A stretch of DNA of 64,000 bases from AP-15 sp963736715. GTDB taxonomy: Bacteria > Pseudomonadota > Alphaproteobacteria > ATCC43930 > CGMCC-115725. A program made the position numbers and the translations under genes. This document shows positions 37,517 through 52,690 of this stretch, piece after piece (the stretch's first letter is position 1; each line of letters starts with the position of its first letter). The stretch covers positions 124,001 to 188,000 of the forward strand of contig CAVTQA010000004.1 of NCBI GenBank assembly GCA_963736715.1, in the 5' to 3' direction. The notes under the pieces are model-generated. The model was not told the origin of the DNA. It made no database searches and was given only the letters and a program-made list of their open reading frames with translations.

Positions 37517-37656
37517 GGGACCACCGGATCACTATGGCCGACTTTCGTCTCTGCTCGAGCCGTCGCTCTCGCAGTCAGGCGGGCTTGTGCCATTGCACTC
37601 CGCAGCTGATTTCCGACCAGCCTGAGCCCACCATCGCGCGCCTCCGTTACTCTTTG

Positions 37657-37687
<31 letters not shown>

Positions 37688-37942
37688 ATGCAGGGTCCCG
37701 GGCCCGGATGACGGGCCGCGGTTAGATGCCAGAGAACTCAAGGGCGGTATTTCAAGGGTGCCTCCACCCCAACTGGCGCCAGGGCTTCGTCGGCTCCCGC
37801 CTATCCTACACATGAATTCCCTAACACCACTGCAAAGCTGTAGTAAAGGTGCACGGGGTCTTTCCGTCTGACCGCGGGAACTCCGCATCTTCACGGAGAA
37901 TTCAATTTCGCTGAGCCGGTGTTGGAGACAGCGGGGAAGTCG

Positions 37943-38039
<97 letters not shown>

Positions 38040-38612
38040 GAGCTTGCACCCCTCCTCTTAACCTTCCGGCACCGGGCAGGCGTCAGACCCTATACGTCGT
38101 CTGGATGACTTCGCAGAGCCCTGTGTTTTTAGTAAACAGTCGCCACCCCCTGGTCTGTGCCCCCCATCCCTGCTTGCGCAGAGACGGGGCCCCCTTCTCC
38201 CGAAGTTACGGGGGCAATTTGCCGAGTTCCTTCAACACCGTTCTCTCAAGCGCCTAGGTATGCTCTACCAGTCCACCTGTGTCGGTTTGGGGTACGGTCT
38301 TCGTGCCGGTGCTGTTTCCCGGAAGTCCCAGGCCGCCCCCTCAATCCAATAAGAGGAGACGACTTTCGGCCTTCGTCACATTCCGGCAGGCGGAGGAATA
38401 TTAACCCCCTTCCCATCGGCTACGGCTCTCGCCCTCGCCTTAGGGGCCCGGCTAACCCTGCGCGGATTAACCTTGCGCAGGAACCCTTGGACTTTCGGCG
38501 ACAGCGTTTCTCACGCTGTTTATCGCTACTCATGTCAGCATTCGCACTTCCGATACCTCCACCCCCGCTCGCGCGGGAGCTTCGCCGGCCTACGGAACGC
38601 TCCGCTACCGCG

Positions 38613-39060
38613 TTCAGAAGACAGAAATCAGAAATCAGATGTCAGAACTGCCGCGACGCAGGCCCCACAGCATCCGGGCGATCTCCCGATACTCGCCTTG
38701 CCAGCGCTCGGCAACTTCGGCACCGATGTAGCCAAGATCGCGGCAGTACATCGTCCATACCTGCATCTCGTCGGCCGAGCCGATCGCCATCATCAAGAAG
38801 CGACCAAATTCGGGCCGCGACAGCCGTTGGCGACCAAAACCCTCGGCGAGGTTGGCGCAGATCGATTTCGAGGCGCGCCGCACCTGATCGGCCAATGCGA
38901 ACTGCTCGATCCGCGGAAATTCGAGGCTCGCTCGATGCACTTCCAGCGACAGCCGGTAGGCCCGCCGGAACACCTCGAGATCCTCGGCCCGTTCGACCCA
39001 CTCGCTCATTCCGTTTGTCCTTGTTTCTGCTGTTCTGATTTCTGATTTCTGTCTTCTGAA
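38613..39060 (-). repeat. 23S intervening sequence at helix 45, unit A
   Basis: 448 bp are bounded by a perfect 27-bp inverted repeat (38613-38639 and 39034-39060, built of CAGAAATCAG-like units), expected to form a long RNase III-sensitive stem. It encloses one open reading frame for an S23-type protein. Confidence 0.9.
38635..39009 (-). CDS. Four-helix-bundle protein encoded inside 23S rRNA (S23/IVP family)
   Basis: 124 residues from MSEWVERAEDLEVFRRAYRLSLEVHRASLEF at 39009. The family motif is complete: FALADQVRRASKSICANLAEGFGR, then EFGRFLMMAIGSADEMQVWTMYCRDLGYI. Proteins of this 23S-intervening-sequence family form small helical bundles, often pentameric, and lie inside 23S insertions in spirochetes and some proteobacteria. 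Their function is unknown. The gene is on the same strand as the rRNA, so it can only be made from the rRNA precursor or the excised fragment. An upstream in-frame ATG at 39063 lies outside the insertion. An identical copy is in unit B. Confidence 0.88.
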   Translation of the reverse strand: MSEWVERAEDLEVFRRAYRLSLEVHRASLEFPRIEQFALADQVRRASKSICANLAEGFGRQRLSRPEFGRFLMMAIGSADEMQVWTMYCRDLGYIGAEVAERWQGEYREIARMLWGLRRGSSDI

Positions 39061-39121
39061 CACCCGCAGCTTCGGTGCGTGGCTTGAGCCCCGTTACATT
39101 TTCGGCGCGGGACAGCTGATA

Positions 39122-39179
<58 letters not shown>

Positions 39180-39693
39180 TTGTCTTGGCCGTCCTACATC
39201 CTTTCCCACTTAGCCACGACTGGGGGACCTTAGCTGGCGGTCTGGGCTGTTTCCCTCTCGACGACGGACCTTAGCACCCGCCGTCTGGCTGCCGGGCTCC
39301 ACTCGCCGGTATTCGGAGTTTGGTTAGGTTTGGTAAGGCTCGCGCCCCCCTAGCCCATCCAGTGCTCTACCCCCGGCGGTGAGCGCCCGACGCTCTACCT
39401 CAATAGATTTCGCGGAGAACCAGCTATTTCCGGGTTTGATTGGCCTTTCACCCCTAGCCACAAGTCATCCCCTACTTTTGCAACAGTAGTGGGTTCGGTC
39501 CTCCAGTGCGTGTTACCGCACCTTCAACCTGCCCATGGCTAGATCACCCGGTTTCGGGTCTGATCCCGGCAACTGTTTGGCCCCATCGCTGGGGCCGGCG
39601 CCCGTTTCGGACTCGCTTTCGCTGCGCCTACGCCTAGCGGCTTAAGCTTGCTGCCAAGACCAACTCGCTGACCCATTATACAAAAGGTACGCC

Positions 39694-39817
39694 GTCAGTT
39701 CAGTGATCAGAACACAGTAATCAGTCATCAGAACTGCCGCTGCAACGCTCGCGCCTCGCGGGGCAGCCGCCGGCATCTCTGGCCAGCGGTTCTGATTACT
39801 GATCACTGATAACTGAC
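39694..39817 (-). repeat. 23S intervening sequence at helix 25, unit A
   Basis: A 124-bp non-coding insert is bounded by imperfect inverted repeats made of CAGTGATCAG / CAGTAATCAG units (GTCAGTT...CAGTAATCAG and its complement). It is at the position where alphaproteobacterial 23S is commonly fragmented. Confidence 0.88.
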
Positions 39818-40609
39818 CACCGGACCTCCGACTGCTTGTAGGCATCCGGTTTCAGGAACTGTTTCACTCCCCTCGTCGGGGTGCTTTTCACCTTTCCCTC
39901 ACGGTACTGGTGCACTATCGGTCACTGAGGAGTATTTAGGCTTGGAGGGTGGTCCCCCCATGTTCAGACAGGATTGCACGTGTCCCGCCTTACTCGAGGA
40001 CACCGGTTCCGGTTTCCCGTACGGGGCTGTCACCCGCTGCGGCCCGCCTTTCCAGGCGCTTCCGGTACCAAAAACCAATGCCACTGGCCTGTTCCGCGTT
40101 CGCTCGCCACTACTGACGGAATCTCTGTTGATGTCTGTTCCTCCGGCTACTGAGATGTTTCAGTTCGCCGGGTTTGCCTCCTCATCCTATGAATTCAGAT
40201 GAGGATACCCGTTGCCGGGTGGGTTGCCCCATTCGGAGATCCCGGGATCACCGATCGCTCGCATCTCCCCCGGGCTTTTCGCAGCGTGCCACGTCCTTCA
40301 TCGCCTCTCAGTGCCAAGGCATCCACCAGATGCCCTTACTTTGCGCTTGATCCCCGGCGCTTCCGCAACGGAATATCCATTGGAAAACGCCGCACAAAAC
40401 CGCCGCGCACAGGGGCAAGACCCCACACACACAGCGGCCTCACATGAAGACACTTCTTCGGATAGGCGCACAGCTTTGGCTGCGCCGAGCCTACCCGCCT
40501 CGGTCACATGACAAACTCTCTCTTCACCCTTCAAACAACACGCACGGACCGAGTGGCCCCGGACCGCGATCTCTCTAAATCTTCTCCAAACGCCGGATTG
40601 GTGCCCAAA

Positions 40610-40685
40610 TGGTGGAGGTGAACGGATTCGAACCGATGACCTCCTGCTTGCAAAGCAGGCGCTCTCCCAGCTGAGCTACACCCCC
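40610..40685 (-). tRNA. tRNA-Ala(TGC), unit A
   Basis: 76 bases including encoded CCA. Cloverleaf: GGGGGTG acceptor, GCTCAGCTGGGAGAGC D-arm, CTGCTTTGCAAGCAG anticodon arm with TGC, GGTTCGAATCC T-arm. Confidence 0.95.
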
Positions 40686-40687
40686 TT

Positions 40688-40749
40688 CAGGGATCAGAAG
40701 ACAGGCATCAGGGATCAGTTCTGATCACTGATCCCTGATGCCTGATCCC
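40688..40749 (-). repeat. Spacer hairpin between tRNA-Ala and tRNA-Ile, unit A
   Basis: A near-perfect palindrome of CAGGCATCAGGGATCAG and its complement around TT. It is built of the same ATCAG words as the two 23S inserts. It would form a strong hairpin in the rRNA precursor. Confidence 0.85.
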
Positions 40750-40826
40750 TGGTGGGCCAGGGAGGATTTGAACCTCCGACCTCACGCTTATCAAGCGCGC
40801 GCTCTAACCAGCTGAGCTACTAGCCC
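40750..40826 (-). tRNA. tRNA-Ile(GAT), unit A
   Basis: 77 bases including CCA. GGGCTAG acceptor pairs with CTGGCCC; D-arm GCTCAGCTGGTTAGAGC; anticodon arm CGCTTGATAAGCG with GAT; T-arm GGAGGTTCAAATCCTCC. The extra G just before it in unit A lies outside the tRNA. Confidence 0.95.
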
Positions 40827-40898
40827 CGAGCTCCAAGCTCAAAAGGCGCGCCAGCGACGCTCGGGAGAAGGGATGCGCAGACGGCGGCCTTTGCCGGT

Positions 40899-41020
40899 CA
40901 TCAGTAATCAGTGATCAGTAATCAGAAGATTACGTCACTGCCCGACACCGGCGTTTGTGGATAATCAGAAGAAGTACCGCAATCAGTTCTGATCACTGAT
41001 TACTGATCCCTGTCTTCTGA
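40899..41020 (-). repeat. Spacer hairpin between tRNA-Ile and 16S, unit A
   Basis: CATCAGTAATCAGTGATCAG near 40900 is complementary to CTGATCACTGATTACTGAT near 40988-41007. The arms surround about 65 bases. It is the fourth member of the ATCAG-type hairpin family in the same transcript. Confidence 0.82.
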
Positions 41021-41025
41021 ATTCC

Positions 41026-42557
<1,532 letters not shown>

Positions 42558-42663
42558 TTCATCCCGGATCTACTCTTCTACTCAAAGGTAGACCCAATCA
42601 AGGGCCTCCAAACGTTCGCATCGATGCACGAACAAATGGCCACCCTCGGCCGCCGTCCGCGCA

Positions 42664-42680
42664 GCCATGGCCACCAGGCC
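42664..42680 (-). pseudogene. 5S rRNA remnant, unit B
   Basis: The same 5S 5' bases (GCCTGGTGGCCATGGC) as in unit A, cut at the duplication junction. No complete 5S gene is present anywhere in the window. Confidence 0.6.
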
Positions 42681-43129
42681 GGCAAGCCTTGCCCCCGGAA
42701 CGCCCGCTTGCGGGCGGCTGTCCGGGGGTTTTGTCATGTGAGGAGGGAAGAAGTGTCTGGGTGGGGCCGCGTGCGGGTTGGGTTTTGCCGCTGCACGCGG
42801 ACGGCATTGTGTTGGGGTTTCAAGCGCCGCTCGAGCGATTAGTACCGGTCAGCTGCGCGGGTTGCCCCGCTTCCACCTCCGGCCTATCGACGTGGTGGTC
42901 TTCCACGGCTCTTGGCGAGACCTGGTTTTGAGGAGGGTTTCCCGCTTAGATGCGTTCAGCGGTTATCCCGTCCGCACTTAGCTACCCGGCGGTGCGGCTG
43001 GCGCCACAACCGGTACACCAGAGGTGCGTCCCTCCCGGTCCTCTCGTACTGGGGAGAGCGCCTCGCAAGTCTCGAACACCCGCGGCAGATAGGGACCGAA
43101 CTGTCTCACGACGTTCTAAACCCAGCTCA

Positions 43130-43173
<44 letters not shown>

Positions 43174-43174
43174 C

Positions 43175-43214
<40 letters not shown>

Positions 43215-43246
43215 GACGCCGTCGATATGGACTCTTGGGCGTCATT

Positions 43247-43299
<53 letters not shown>

Positions 43300-43439
43300 G
43301 GGACCACCGGATCACTATGGCCGACTTTCGTCTCTGCTCGAGCCGTCGCTCTCGCAGTCAGGCGGGCTTGTGCCATTGCACTCCGCAGCTGATTTCCGAC
43401 CAGCCTGAGCCCACCATCGCGCGCCTCCGTTACTCTTTG

Positions 43440-43470
<31 letters not shown>

Positions 43471-43725
43471 ATGCAGGGTCCCGGGCCCGGATGACGGGCC
43501 GCGGTTAGATGCCAGAGAACTCAAGGGCGGTATTTCAAGGGTGCCTCCACCCCAACTGGCGCCAGGGCTTCGTCGGCTCCCGCCTATCCTACACATGAAT
43601 TCCCTAACACCACTGCAAAGCTGTAGTAAAGGTGCACGGGGTCTTTCCGTCTGACCGCGGGAACTCCGCATCTTCACGGAGAATTCAATTTCGCTGAGCC
43701 GGTGTTGGAGACAGCGGGGAAGTCG

Positions 43726-43822
<97 letters not shown>

Positions 43823-44395
43823 GAGCTTGCACCCCTCCTCTTAACCTTCCGGCACCGGGCAGGCGTCAGACCCTATACGTCGTCTGGATGACTTCGCAGA
43901 GCCCTGTGTTTTTAGTAAACAGTCGCCACCCCCTGGTCTGTGCCCCCCATCCCTGCTTGCGCAGAGACGGGGCCCCCTTCTCCCGAAGTTACGGGGGCAA
44001 TTTGCCGAGTTCCTTCAACACCGTTCTCTCAAGCGCCTAGGTATGCTCTACCAGTCCACCTGTGTCGGTTTGGGGTACGGTCTTCGTGCCGGTGCTGTTT
44101 CCCGGAAGTCCCAGGCCGCCCCCTCAATCCAATAAGAGGAGACGACTTTCGGCCTTCGTCACATTCCGGCAGGCGGAGGAATATTAACCCCCTTCCCATC
44201 GGCTACGGCTCTCGCCCTCGCCTTAGGGGCCCGGCTAACCCTGCGCGGATTAACCTTGCGCAGGAACCCTTGGACTTTCGGCGACAGCGTTTCTCACGCT
44301 GTTTATCGCTACTCATGTCAGCATTCGCACTTCCGATACCTCCACCCCCGCTCGCGCGGGAGCTTCGCCGGCCTACGGAACGCTCCGCTACCGCG

Positions 44396-44843
44396 TTCAG
44401 AAGACAGAAATCAGAAATCAGATGTCAGAACTGCCGCGACGCAGGCCCCACAGCATCCGGGCGATCTCCCGATACTCGCCTTGCCAGCGCTCGGCAACTT
44501 CGGCACCGATGTAGCCAAGATCGCGGCAGTACATCGTCCATACCTGCATCTCGTCGGCCGAGCCGATCGCCATCATCAAGAAGCGACCAAATTCGGGCCG
44601 CGACAGCCGTTGGCGACCAAAACCCTCGGCGAGGTTGGCGCAGATCGATTTCGAGGCGCGCCGCACCTGATCGGCCAATGCGAACTGCTCGATCCGCGGA
44701 AATTCGAGGCTCGCTCGATGCACTTCCAGCGACAGCCGGTAGGCCCGCCGGAACACCTCGAGATCCTCGGCCCGTTCGACCCACTCGCTCATTCCGTTTG
44801 TCCTTGTTTCTGCTGTTCTGATTTCTGATTTCTGTCTTCTGAA
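44396..44843 (-). repeat. 23S intervening sequence at helix 45, unit B
   Basis: Same 448-bp insert and 27-bp terminal inverted repeat as at 38613-39060. Confidence 0.9.
44418..44792 (-). CDS. Four-helix-bundle protein inside 23S rRNA (S23/IVP family), copy 2
   Basis: Identical protein to that at 38635-39009 (start MSEWVERAED; motif RRASKSICANLAEGFGR). Both copies are intact while many ordinary genes in the window are broken, consistent with duplication being recent or with selection on the frame. Confidence 0.88.
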   Translation of the reverse strand: MSEWVERAEDLEVFRRAYRLSLEVHRASLEFPRIEQFALADQVRRASKSICANLAEGFGRQRLSRPEFGRFLMMAIGSADEMQVWTMYCRDLGYIGAEVAERWQGEYREIARMLWGLRRGSSDI

Positions 44844-44906
44844 CACCCGCAGCTTCGGTGCGTGGCTTGAGCCCCGTTACATTTTCGGCGCGGGACAGCT
44901 AACTTA

Positions 44907-44964
<58 letters not shown>

Positions 44965-45478
44965 TTGTCTTGGCCGTCCTACATCCTTTCCCACTTAGCC
45001 ACGACTGGGGGACCTTAGCTGGCGGTCTGGGCTGTTTCCCTCTCGACGACGGACCTTAGCACCCGCCGTCTGGCTGCCGGGCTCCACTCGCCGGTATTCG
45101 GAGTTTGGTTAGGTTTGGTAAGGCTCGCGCCCCCCTAGCCCATCCAGTGCTCTACCCCCGGCGGTGAGCGCCCGACGCTCTACCTCAATAGATTTCGCGG
45201 AGAACCAGCTATTTCCGGGTTTGATTGGCCTTTCACCCCTAGCCACAAGTCATCCCCTACTTTTGCAACAGTAGTGGGTTCGGTCCTCCAGTGCGTGTTA
45301 CCGCACCTTCAACCTGCCCATGGCTAGATCACCCGGTTTCGGGTCTGATCCCGGCAACTGTTTGGCCCCATCGCTGGGGCCGGCGCCCGTTTCGGACTCG
45401 CTTTCGCTGCGCCTACGCCTAGCGGCTTAAGCTTGCTGCCAAGACCAACTCGCTGACCCATTATACAAAAGGTACGCC

Positions 45479-45601
45479 GTCAGTTCAGTGATCAGAACAC
45501 AGTAATCAGTCATCAGAACTGCCGCTGCAACGCTCGCGCCTCGCGGGGCAGCCGCCGGCATCTCTGCCAGCGGTTCTGATTACTGATCACTGATAACTGA
45601 C
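45479..45601 (-). repeat. 23S intervening sequence at helix 25, unit B
   Basis: The same inverted-repeat-bounded insert as at 39694-39817, one base shorter (CTCTGCCAGC for CTCTGGCCAGC). Confidence 0.88.
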
Positions 45602-46393
45602 CACCGGACCTCCGACTGCTTGTAGGCATCCGGTTTCAGGAACTGTTTCACTCCCCTCGTCGGGGTGCTTTTCACCTTTCCCTCACGGTACTGGTGCACT
45701 ATCGGTCACTGAGGAGTATTTAGGCTTGGAGGGTGGTCCCCCCATGTTCAGACAGGATTGCACGTGTCCCGCCTTACTCGAGGACACCGGTTCCGGTTTC
45801 CCGTACGGGGCTGTCACCCGCTGCGGCCCGCCTTTCCAGGCGCTTCCGGTACCAAAAACCAATGCCACTGGCCTGTTCCGCGTTCGCTCGCCACTACTGA
45901 CGGAATCTCTGTTGATGTCTGTTCCTCCGGCTACTGAGATGTTTCAGTTCGCCGGGTTTGCCTCCTCATCCTATGAATTCAGATGAGGATACCCGTTGCC
46001 GGGTGGGTTGCCCCATTCGGAGATCCCGGGATCACCGATCGCTCGCATCTCCCCCGGGCTTTTCGCAGCGTGCCACGTCCTTCATCGCCTCTCAGTGCCA
46101 AGGCATCCACCAGATGCCCTTACTTTGCGCTTGATCCCCGGCGCTTCCGCAACGGAATATCCATTGGAAAACGCCGCACAAAACCGCCGCGCACAGGGGC
46201 AAGACCCCACACACACAGCGGCCTCACATGAAGACACTTCTTCGGATAGGCGCACAGCTTTGGCTGCGCCGAGCCTACCCGCCTCGGTCACATGACAAAC
46301 TCTCTCTTCACCCTTCAAACAACACGCACGGACCGAGTGGCCCCGGACCGCGATCTCTCTAAATCTTCTCCAAACGCCGGATTGGTGCCCAAA

Positions 46394-46469
46394 TGGTGGA
46401 GGTGAACGGATTCGAACCGATGACCTCCTGCTTGCAAAGCAGGCGCTCTCCCAGCTGAGCTACACCCCC
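46394..46469 (-). tRNA. tRNA-Ala(TGC), unit B
   Basis: Identical to the unit A gene: anticodon TGC, encoded CCA. Confidence 0.95.
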
Positions 46470-46471
46470 TT

Positions 46472-46533
46472 CAGGGATCAGAAGACAGGCATCAGGGATC
46501 AGTTCTGATCACTGATCCCTGATGCCTGATCCC
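46472..46533 (-). repeat. Spacer hairpin between tRNA-Ala and tRNA-Ile, unit B
   Basis: The same CAGGCATCAGGGATCAG palindrome as at 40688-40749. Confidence 0.85.
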
Positions 46534-46610
46534 TGGTGGGCCAGGGAGGATTTGAACCTCCGACCTCACGCTTATCAAGCGCGCGCTCTAACCAGCTGAG
46601 CTACTAGCCC
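46534..46610 (-). tRNA. tRNA-Ile(GAT), unit B
   Basis: Identical tRNA body to unit A; the adjacent spacer has one C fewer. Confidence 0.95.
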
Positions 46611-46681
46611 GAGCTCCAAGCTCAAAAGGCGCGCCAGCGACGCTCGGGAGAAGGGATGCGCAGACGGCGGCCTTTGCCGGT

Positions 46682-46803
46682 CATCAGTAATCAGTGATCA
46701 GTAATCAGAAGATTACGTCACTGCCCGACACCGGCGTTTGTGGATAATCAGAAGAAGTACCGCAATCAGTTCTGATCACTGATTACTGATCCCTGTCTTC
46801 TGA
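46682..46803 (-). repeat. Spacer hairpin between tRNA-Ile and 16S, unit B
   Basis: The same CAGTAATCAGTGATCAG-type inverted repeat as in unit A. Confidence 0.82.
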
Positions 46804-46808
46804 ATTCC

Positions 46809-48341
<1,533 letters not shown>

Positions 48342-48514
48342 TTCATCCCGGATCTACTCTTCTACTCAAAGGTAGACCCAAACCAGGGCCTCCAAACGTT
48401 CGCATCGATGCACGAACAAATGGCCACCCTCGGCCGCCGTCCGCGCATCCCTTCCCTCTTCTCCACAATCTCAAACAACAATTCCCCATGGGCCGTGCCA
48501 CAGAGGGGCCGCGC

Positions 48515-48542
48515 TTATAAGCCCACCCGCCACCCGCGTCAA
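48515..48542 (-). promoter_or_regulatory. rRNA operon promoter (unit B only)
   Basis: On the minus strand TTGACG (48542-48537) and TTATAA (48520-48515) are separated by 16 bp, a good housekeeping-sigma promoter. It lies about 175 bp upstream of the unit B 16S. The duplication junction removes the equivalent sequence from unit A. Confidence 0.7.
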
Positions 48543-48656
48543 CACTCAATCGGCGATGCCGACACACGAATTACAGGGGCACGGCGGCCGATATACGTAA
48601 TGACCACAGCCCCTCCTGTCTAGAGCGGAGATCACAAAAATTAACCGGAGCGGGCA

Positions 48657-49067
48657 TCAGATCAGCCCCAAGGCCCGCAGCTGAGCCAGCATGTGATCCG
48701 AGGGCGTTTCCCCTTTGTCGGAACGGTCCGCCGGCGCGTCCCCGGGGGCTAGATAGCGCCAGCCCTGAAACGGCCGCCAAGCTCGGGGCAATGTCGGGAC
48801 GAGTTCGTCATCGACTTCGATCAGGCAATAGCGTCGCCCATTGTCGTCACGCCCGCTGCGGAACCCGGACACCAGCTGGCGCACCCGGATGTGCCCGCGG
48901 ATTATCCAAAAGATCGAGCCGCCAGCCAGCACCTCCGCCGCGCGGTGAGGATGGTTTCTCGTATAGACCCAGCTGCCGCCGCGCTCTGCGGCTCGGGCGG
49001 CGCGGATGCCGCGCAGCTGGTCGACATCGTCGATCCCCACCGCGAGCTTCAAGAGGTGCAGCGGCAT
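48657..49067 (-). CDS. DUF1489 protein
   Basis: 136 residues: MPLHLLKLAVGIDDVDQLRGIRAAR, then RGGSWVYTRNHPHRAAEVLAGGSIFWIIRGHIRVRQLV and RPFQGWRYLAPGDAPADR, the full DUF1489 pattern of alphaproteobacteria. Function unknown. It starts 17 bp after the mccA stop and so ends the mccB-mccA operon. Intact. Confidence 0.9.
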   Translation of the reverse strand: MPLHLLKLAVGIDDVDQLRGIRAARAAERGGSWVYTRNHPHRAAEVLAGGSIFWIIRGHIRVRQLVSGFRSGRDDNGRRYCLIEVDDELVPTLPRAWRPFQGWRYLAPGDAPADRSDKGETPSDHMLAQLRALGLI

Positions 49068-49084
49068 TTCGGATATCGAGCCGG

Positions 49085-51091
49085 TCAGCCGGGTTCCTGG
49101 GGTTCCGGCGCCAAAGCGATCAGCTCCGCTCCTTCCTCGACGAGATCGCCGGGGGCGAACCGCACCGCTTCGACCACGCCATCGGCGGGTGCGGTCACCG
49201 TATGTTCCATCTTCATCGCTTCGATGACCATCAGCGGCTGGCCGCGCCGGACACTCACCCCGGGCTCGACCATCAGCTGCGTCACTCGCCCCGGCATCGG
49301 TGCGGTCAGCCGGCCGGCGGACGGGTCCTCGCCGGCCCGCGCCGCGAGGGGGTCGACCTCGGTGAGCCGCCAGCCTTCACCATCGAGGAACACAGCAATC
49401 TCGGCCCCGTAATTCAGCACGGTGATTTGTTTCCGCACACCGTCGAGCTGAATCGATAGCACCGCATCGGCCCGGCGCTCGCCCTGCGCGAGAATCGCCC
49501 GATCGCCGAACTGCAGCAGCCAAGATCCCGCCTGAACCCTCGCGCAAACCAATCGTTCCTCCGCGCCGTCTCGGAAGATCAGCTCCTGATGACCGCGGCC
49601 GTTGAGCCGCCAGCCATCGACCCGGGCCCACGGAGAAAATGGATCGTTCGAACGGGAGGCGTCGGCCCTCACCGCATCTTCGCGCGCTAGAAGCTTGGAG
49701 AGCGTTGCCGCGGCGAGGATCGTGTCGGGCGCGGACTGCCGGGGCGGTATCAGGTTCGCGCGATGCCGCTCGATGAAGCCGGTATCGACTGCCCCGGACA
49801 GAAATTCCGGATGCGCGGCGACCCGTGCCAGTAACTCCAGGTTTGTCCCGACCCCGAGCACCGCGGTTTCGGCGAGGGCGCGGTGCAGCCGTCCGACCGC
49901 CGCCGCGCGATCTTCTCCCCAGGAAATAATCTTGGCGATCATCGGGTCGTAGAACGGCGTGACGGTGTCGCCTTGCCGCACGCCGGTATCGACGCGAGCG
50001 AGTTCCGGCGGCGGAAAGCGCAACGCGTGCAATGTTCCGGTCTGCGGCAGAAACCCGCGCTCCGGATCCTCGGCATAAAGTCGGGCCTCGATCGCATGTC
50101 CGCGCAACACGAGGTCCGGCTGACACATCGGCAGGGGCTCGCCGGCCGCGACCCGGATTTGCCATTCGACGAGGTCCAGACCGGTCACCGCCTCAGTCAC
50201 CGGATGTTCGACCTGGAGACGCGTGTTCATCTCGATGAAGTAGAAGTCGCTACCTTCGGCGATGAACTCGACGGTGCCGGCACCGATATAGCCGACGGCG
50301 CGCGCCGCGGCCACCGCGGCTTCAGCCAGGGCGCTCCGCTGCTCTGGATCGAGCCCCGGTGCCGGCGCCTCCTCCAGCACCTTCTGATGGCGCCGCTGGA
50401 TCGAGCAGTCGCGCTCGAAGAGGTGCACCGTGTTGCCGTGACGATCGGCGAAGATCTGGACTTCGATGTGCCGCGGCCGCGGCAGGTATTTTTCGAGCAG
50501 CACGCGGCCGTCGCCAAAAGCAGCTTCCGCCTCGCGCTTCGCGCCGGCCAGCGCCGCGGCGAACTCCGCTGCACTGCCGACGACTCGCATCCCGCGACCG
50601 CCGCCACCGGCCGAGGCCTTGATCAGGACCGGAAAGCCGATCCGCTCGGCCTCGTCGAGCAACCGGGCCGCGTTCTGGTCGGCGCCGTGATAACCCGGGA
50701 CGAGCGGCACTCCGTGGCCCTGCATCCGGTCTTTGGCCTCGGCCTTCGACCCCATCGTGCGCATTGCCGACGGCGGCGGGCCGATGAACACGATGCCGGC
50801 CGCCTGGCAGGCCTCGGCGAAGTTGGCGTTCTCCGCCAAGAAACCGTAGCCGGGATGCACCGCCTCCGCACCGCTGTTGCGCGCCGCATCGAGGATCGAC
50901 TCGATGTTCAGATAGCTTTCCCGCGCTGGCGCCGGGCCGATCGGCCATGCTTCGTCTGCCAGCTCGGCATGCAGTGCGTTTCGGTCGGCCTCGGAATAAA
51001 CTGCGACGGTCGCGATCCCCATCCGGCGCGCGGTGCGAATGACGCGACACGCAACCTCTCCGCGATTGGCGATCAGGATCTTGCTGAACAA
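49085..51091 (-). CDS. mccA: Acyl-CoA carboxylase biotin-carboxylase/BCCP subunit (methylcrotonyl-CoA type)
   Basis: 668 residues. The biotin-carboxylase domain starts MFSKILIANRGEVACRVIRTARRMGI. It carries the ATP-grasp glycine loop KASAGGGGRGMR, then HIEVQIFADRHGNTVHLFERDCSIQRRHQKVLEEAP and the FIEMNTRLQVEHPVTEAVTGLDLVEWQ catalytic segment. The C-terminal biotinyl domain has the EAMKMEH biotin-Lys motif, and the last residues end PEPQEPG. Together with the product of the gene 3 bp upstream it carboxylates an acyl-CoA. The two-subunit layout fits leucine-pathway methylcrotonyl-CoA carboxylase best; propionyl- or geranyl-CoA specificity cannot be excluded. Confidence 0.9.
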   Translation of the reverse strand: MFSKILIANRGEVACRVIRTARRMGIATVAVYSEADRNALHAELADEAWPIGPAPARESYLNIESILDAARNSGAEAVHPGYGFLAENANFAEACQAAGIVFIGPPPSAMRTMGSKAEAKDRMQGHGVPLVPGYHGADQNAARLLDEAERIGFPVLIKASAGGGGRGMRVVGSAAEFAAALAGAKREAEAAFGDGRVLLEKYLPRPRHIEVQIFADRHGNTVHLFERDCSIQRRHQKVLEEAPAPGLDPEQRSALAEAAVAAARAVGYIGAGTVEFIAEGSDFYFIEMNTRLQVEHPVTEAVTGLDLVEWQIRVAAGEPLPMCQPDLVLRGHAIEARLYAEDPERGFLPQTGTLHALRFPPPELARVDTGVRQGDTVTPFYDPMIAKIISWGEDRAAAVGRLHRALAETAVLGVGTNLELLARVAAHPEFLSGAVDTGFIERHRANLIPPRQSAPDTILAAATLSKLLAREDAVRADASRSNDPFSPWARVDGWRLNGRGHQELIFRDGAEERLVCARVQAGSWLLQFGDRAILAQGERRADAVLSIQLDGVRKQITVLNYGAEIAVFLDGEGWRLTEVDPLAARAGEDPSAGRLTAPMPGRVTQLMVEPGVSVRRGQPLMVIEAMKMEHTVTAPADGVVEAVRFAPGDLVEEGAELIALAPEPQEPG

Positions 51092-51094
51092 GCT

Positions 51095-52690
<1,596 letters not shown>

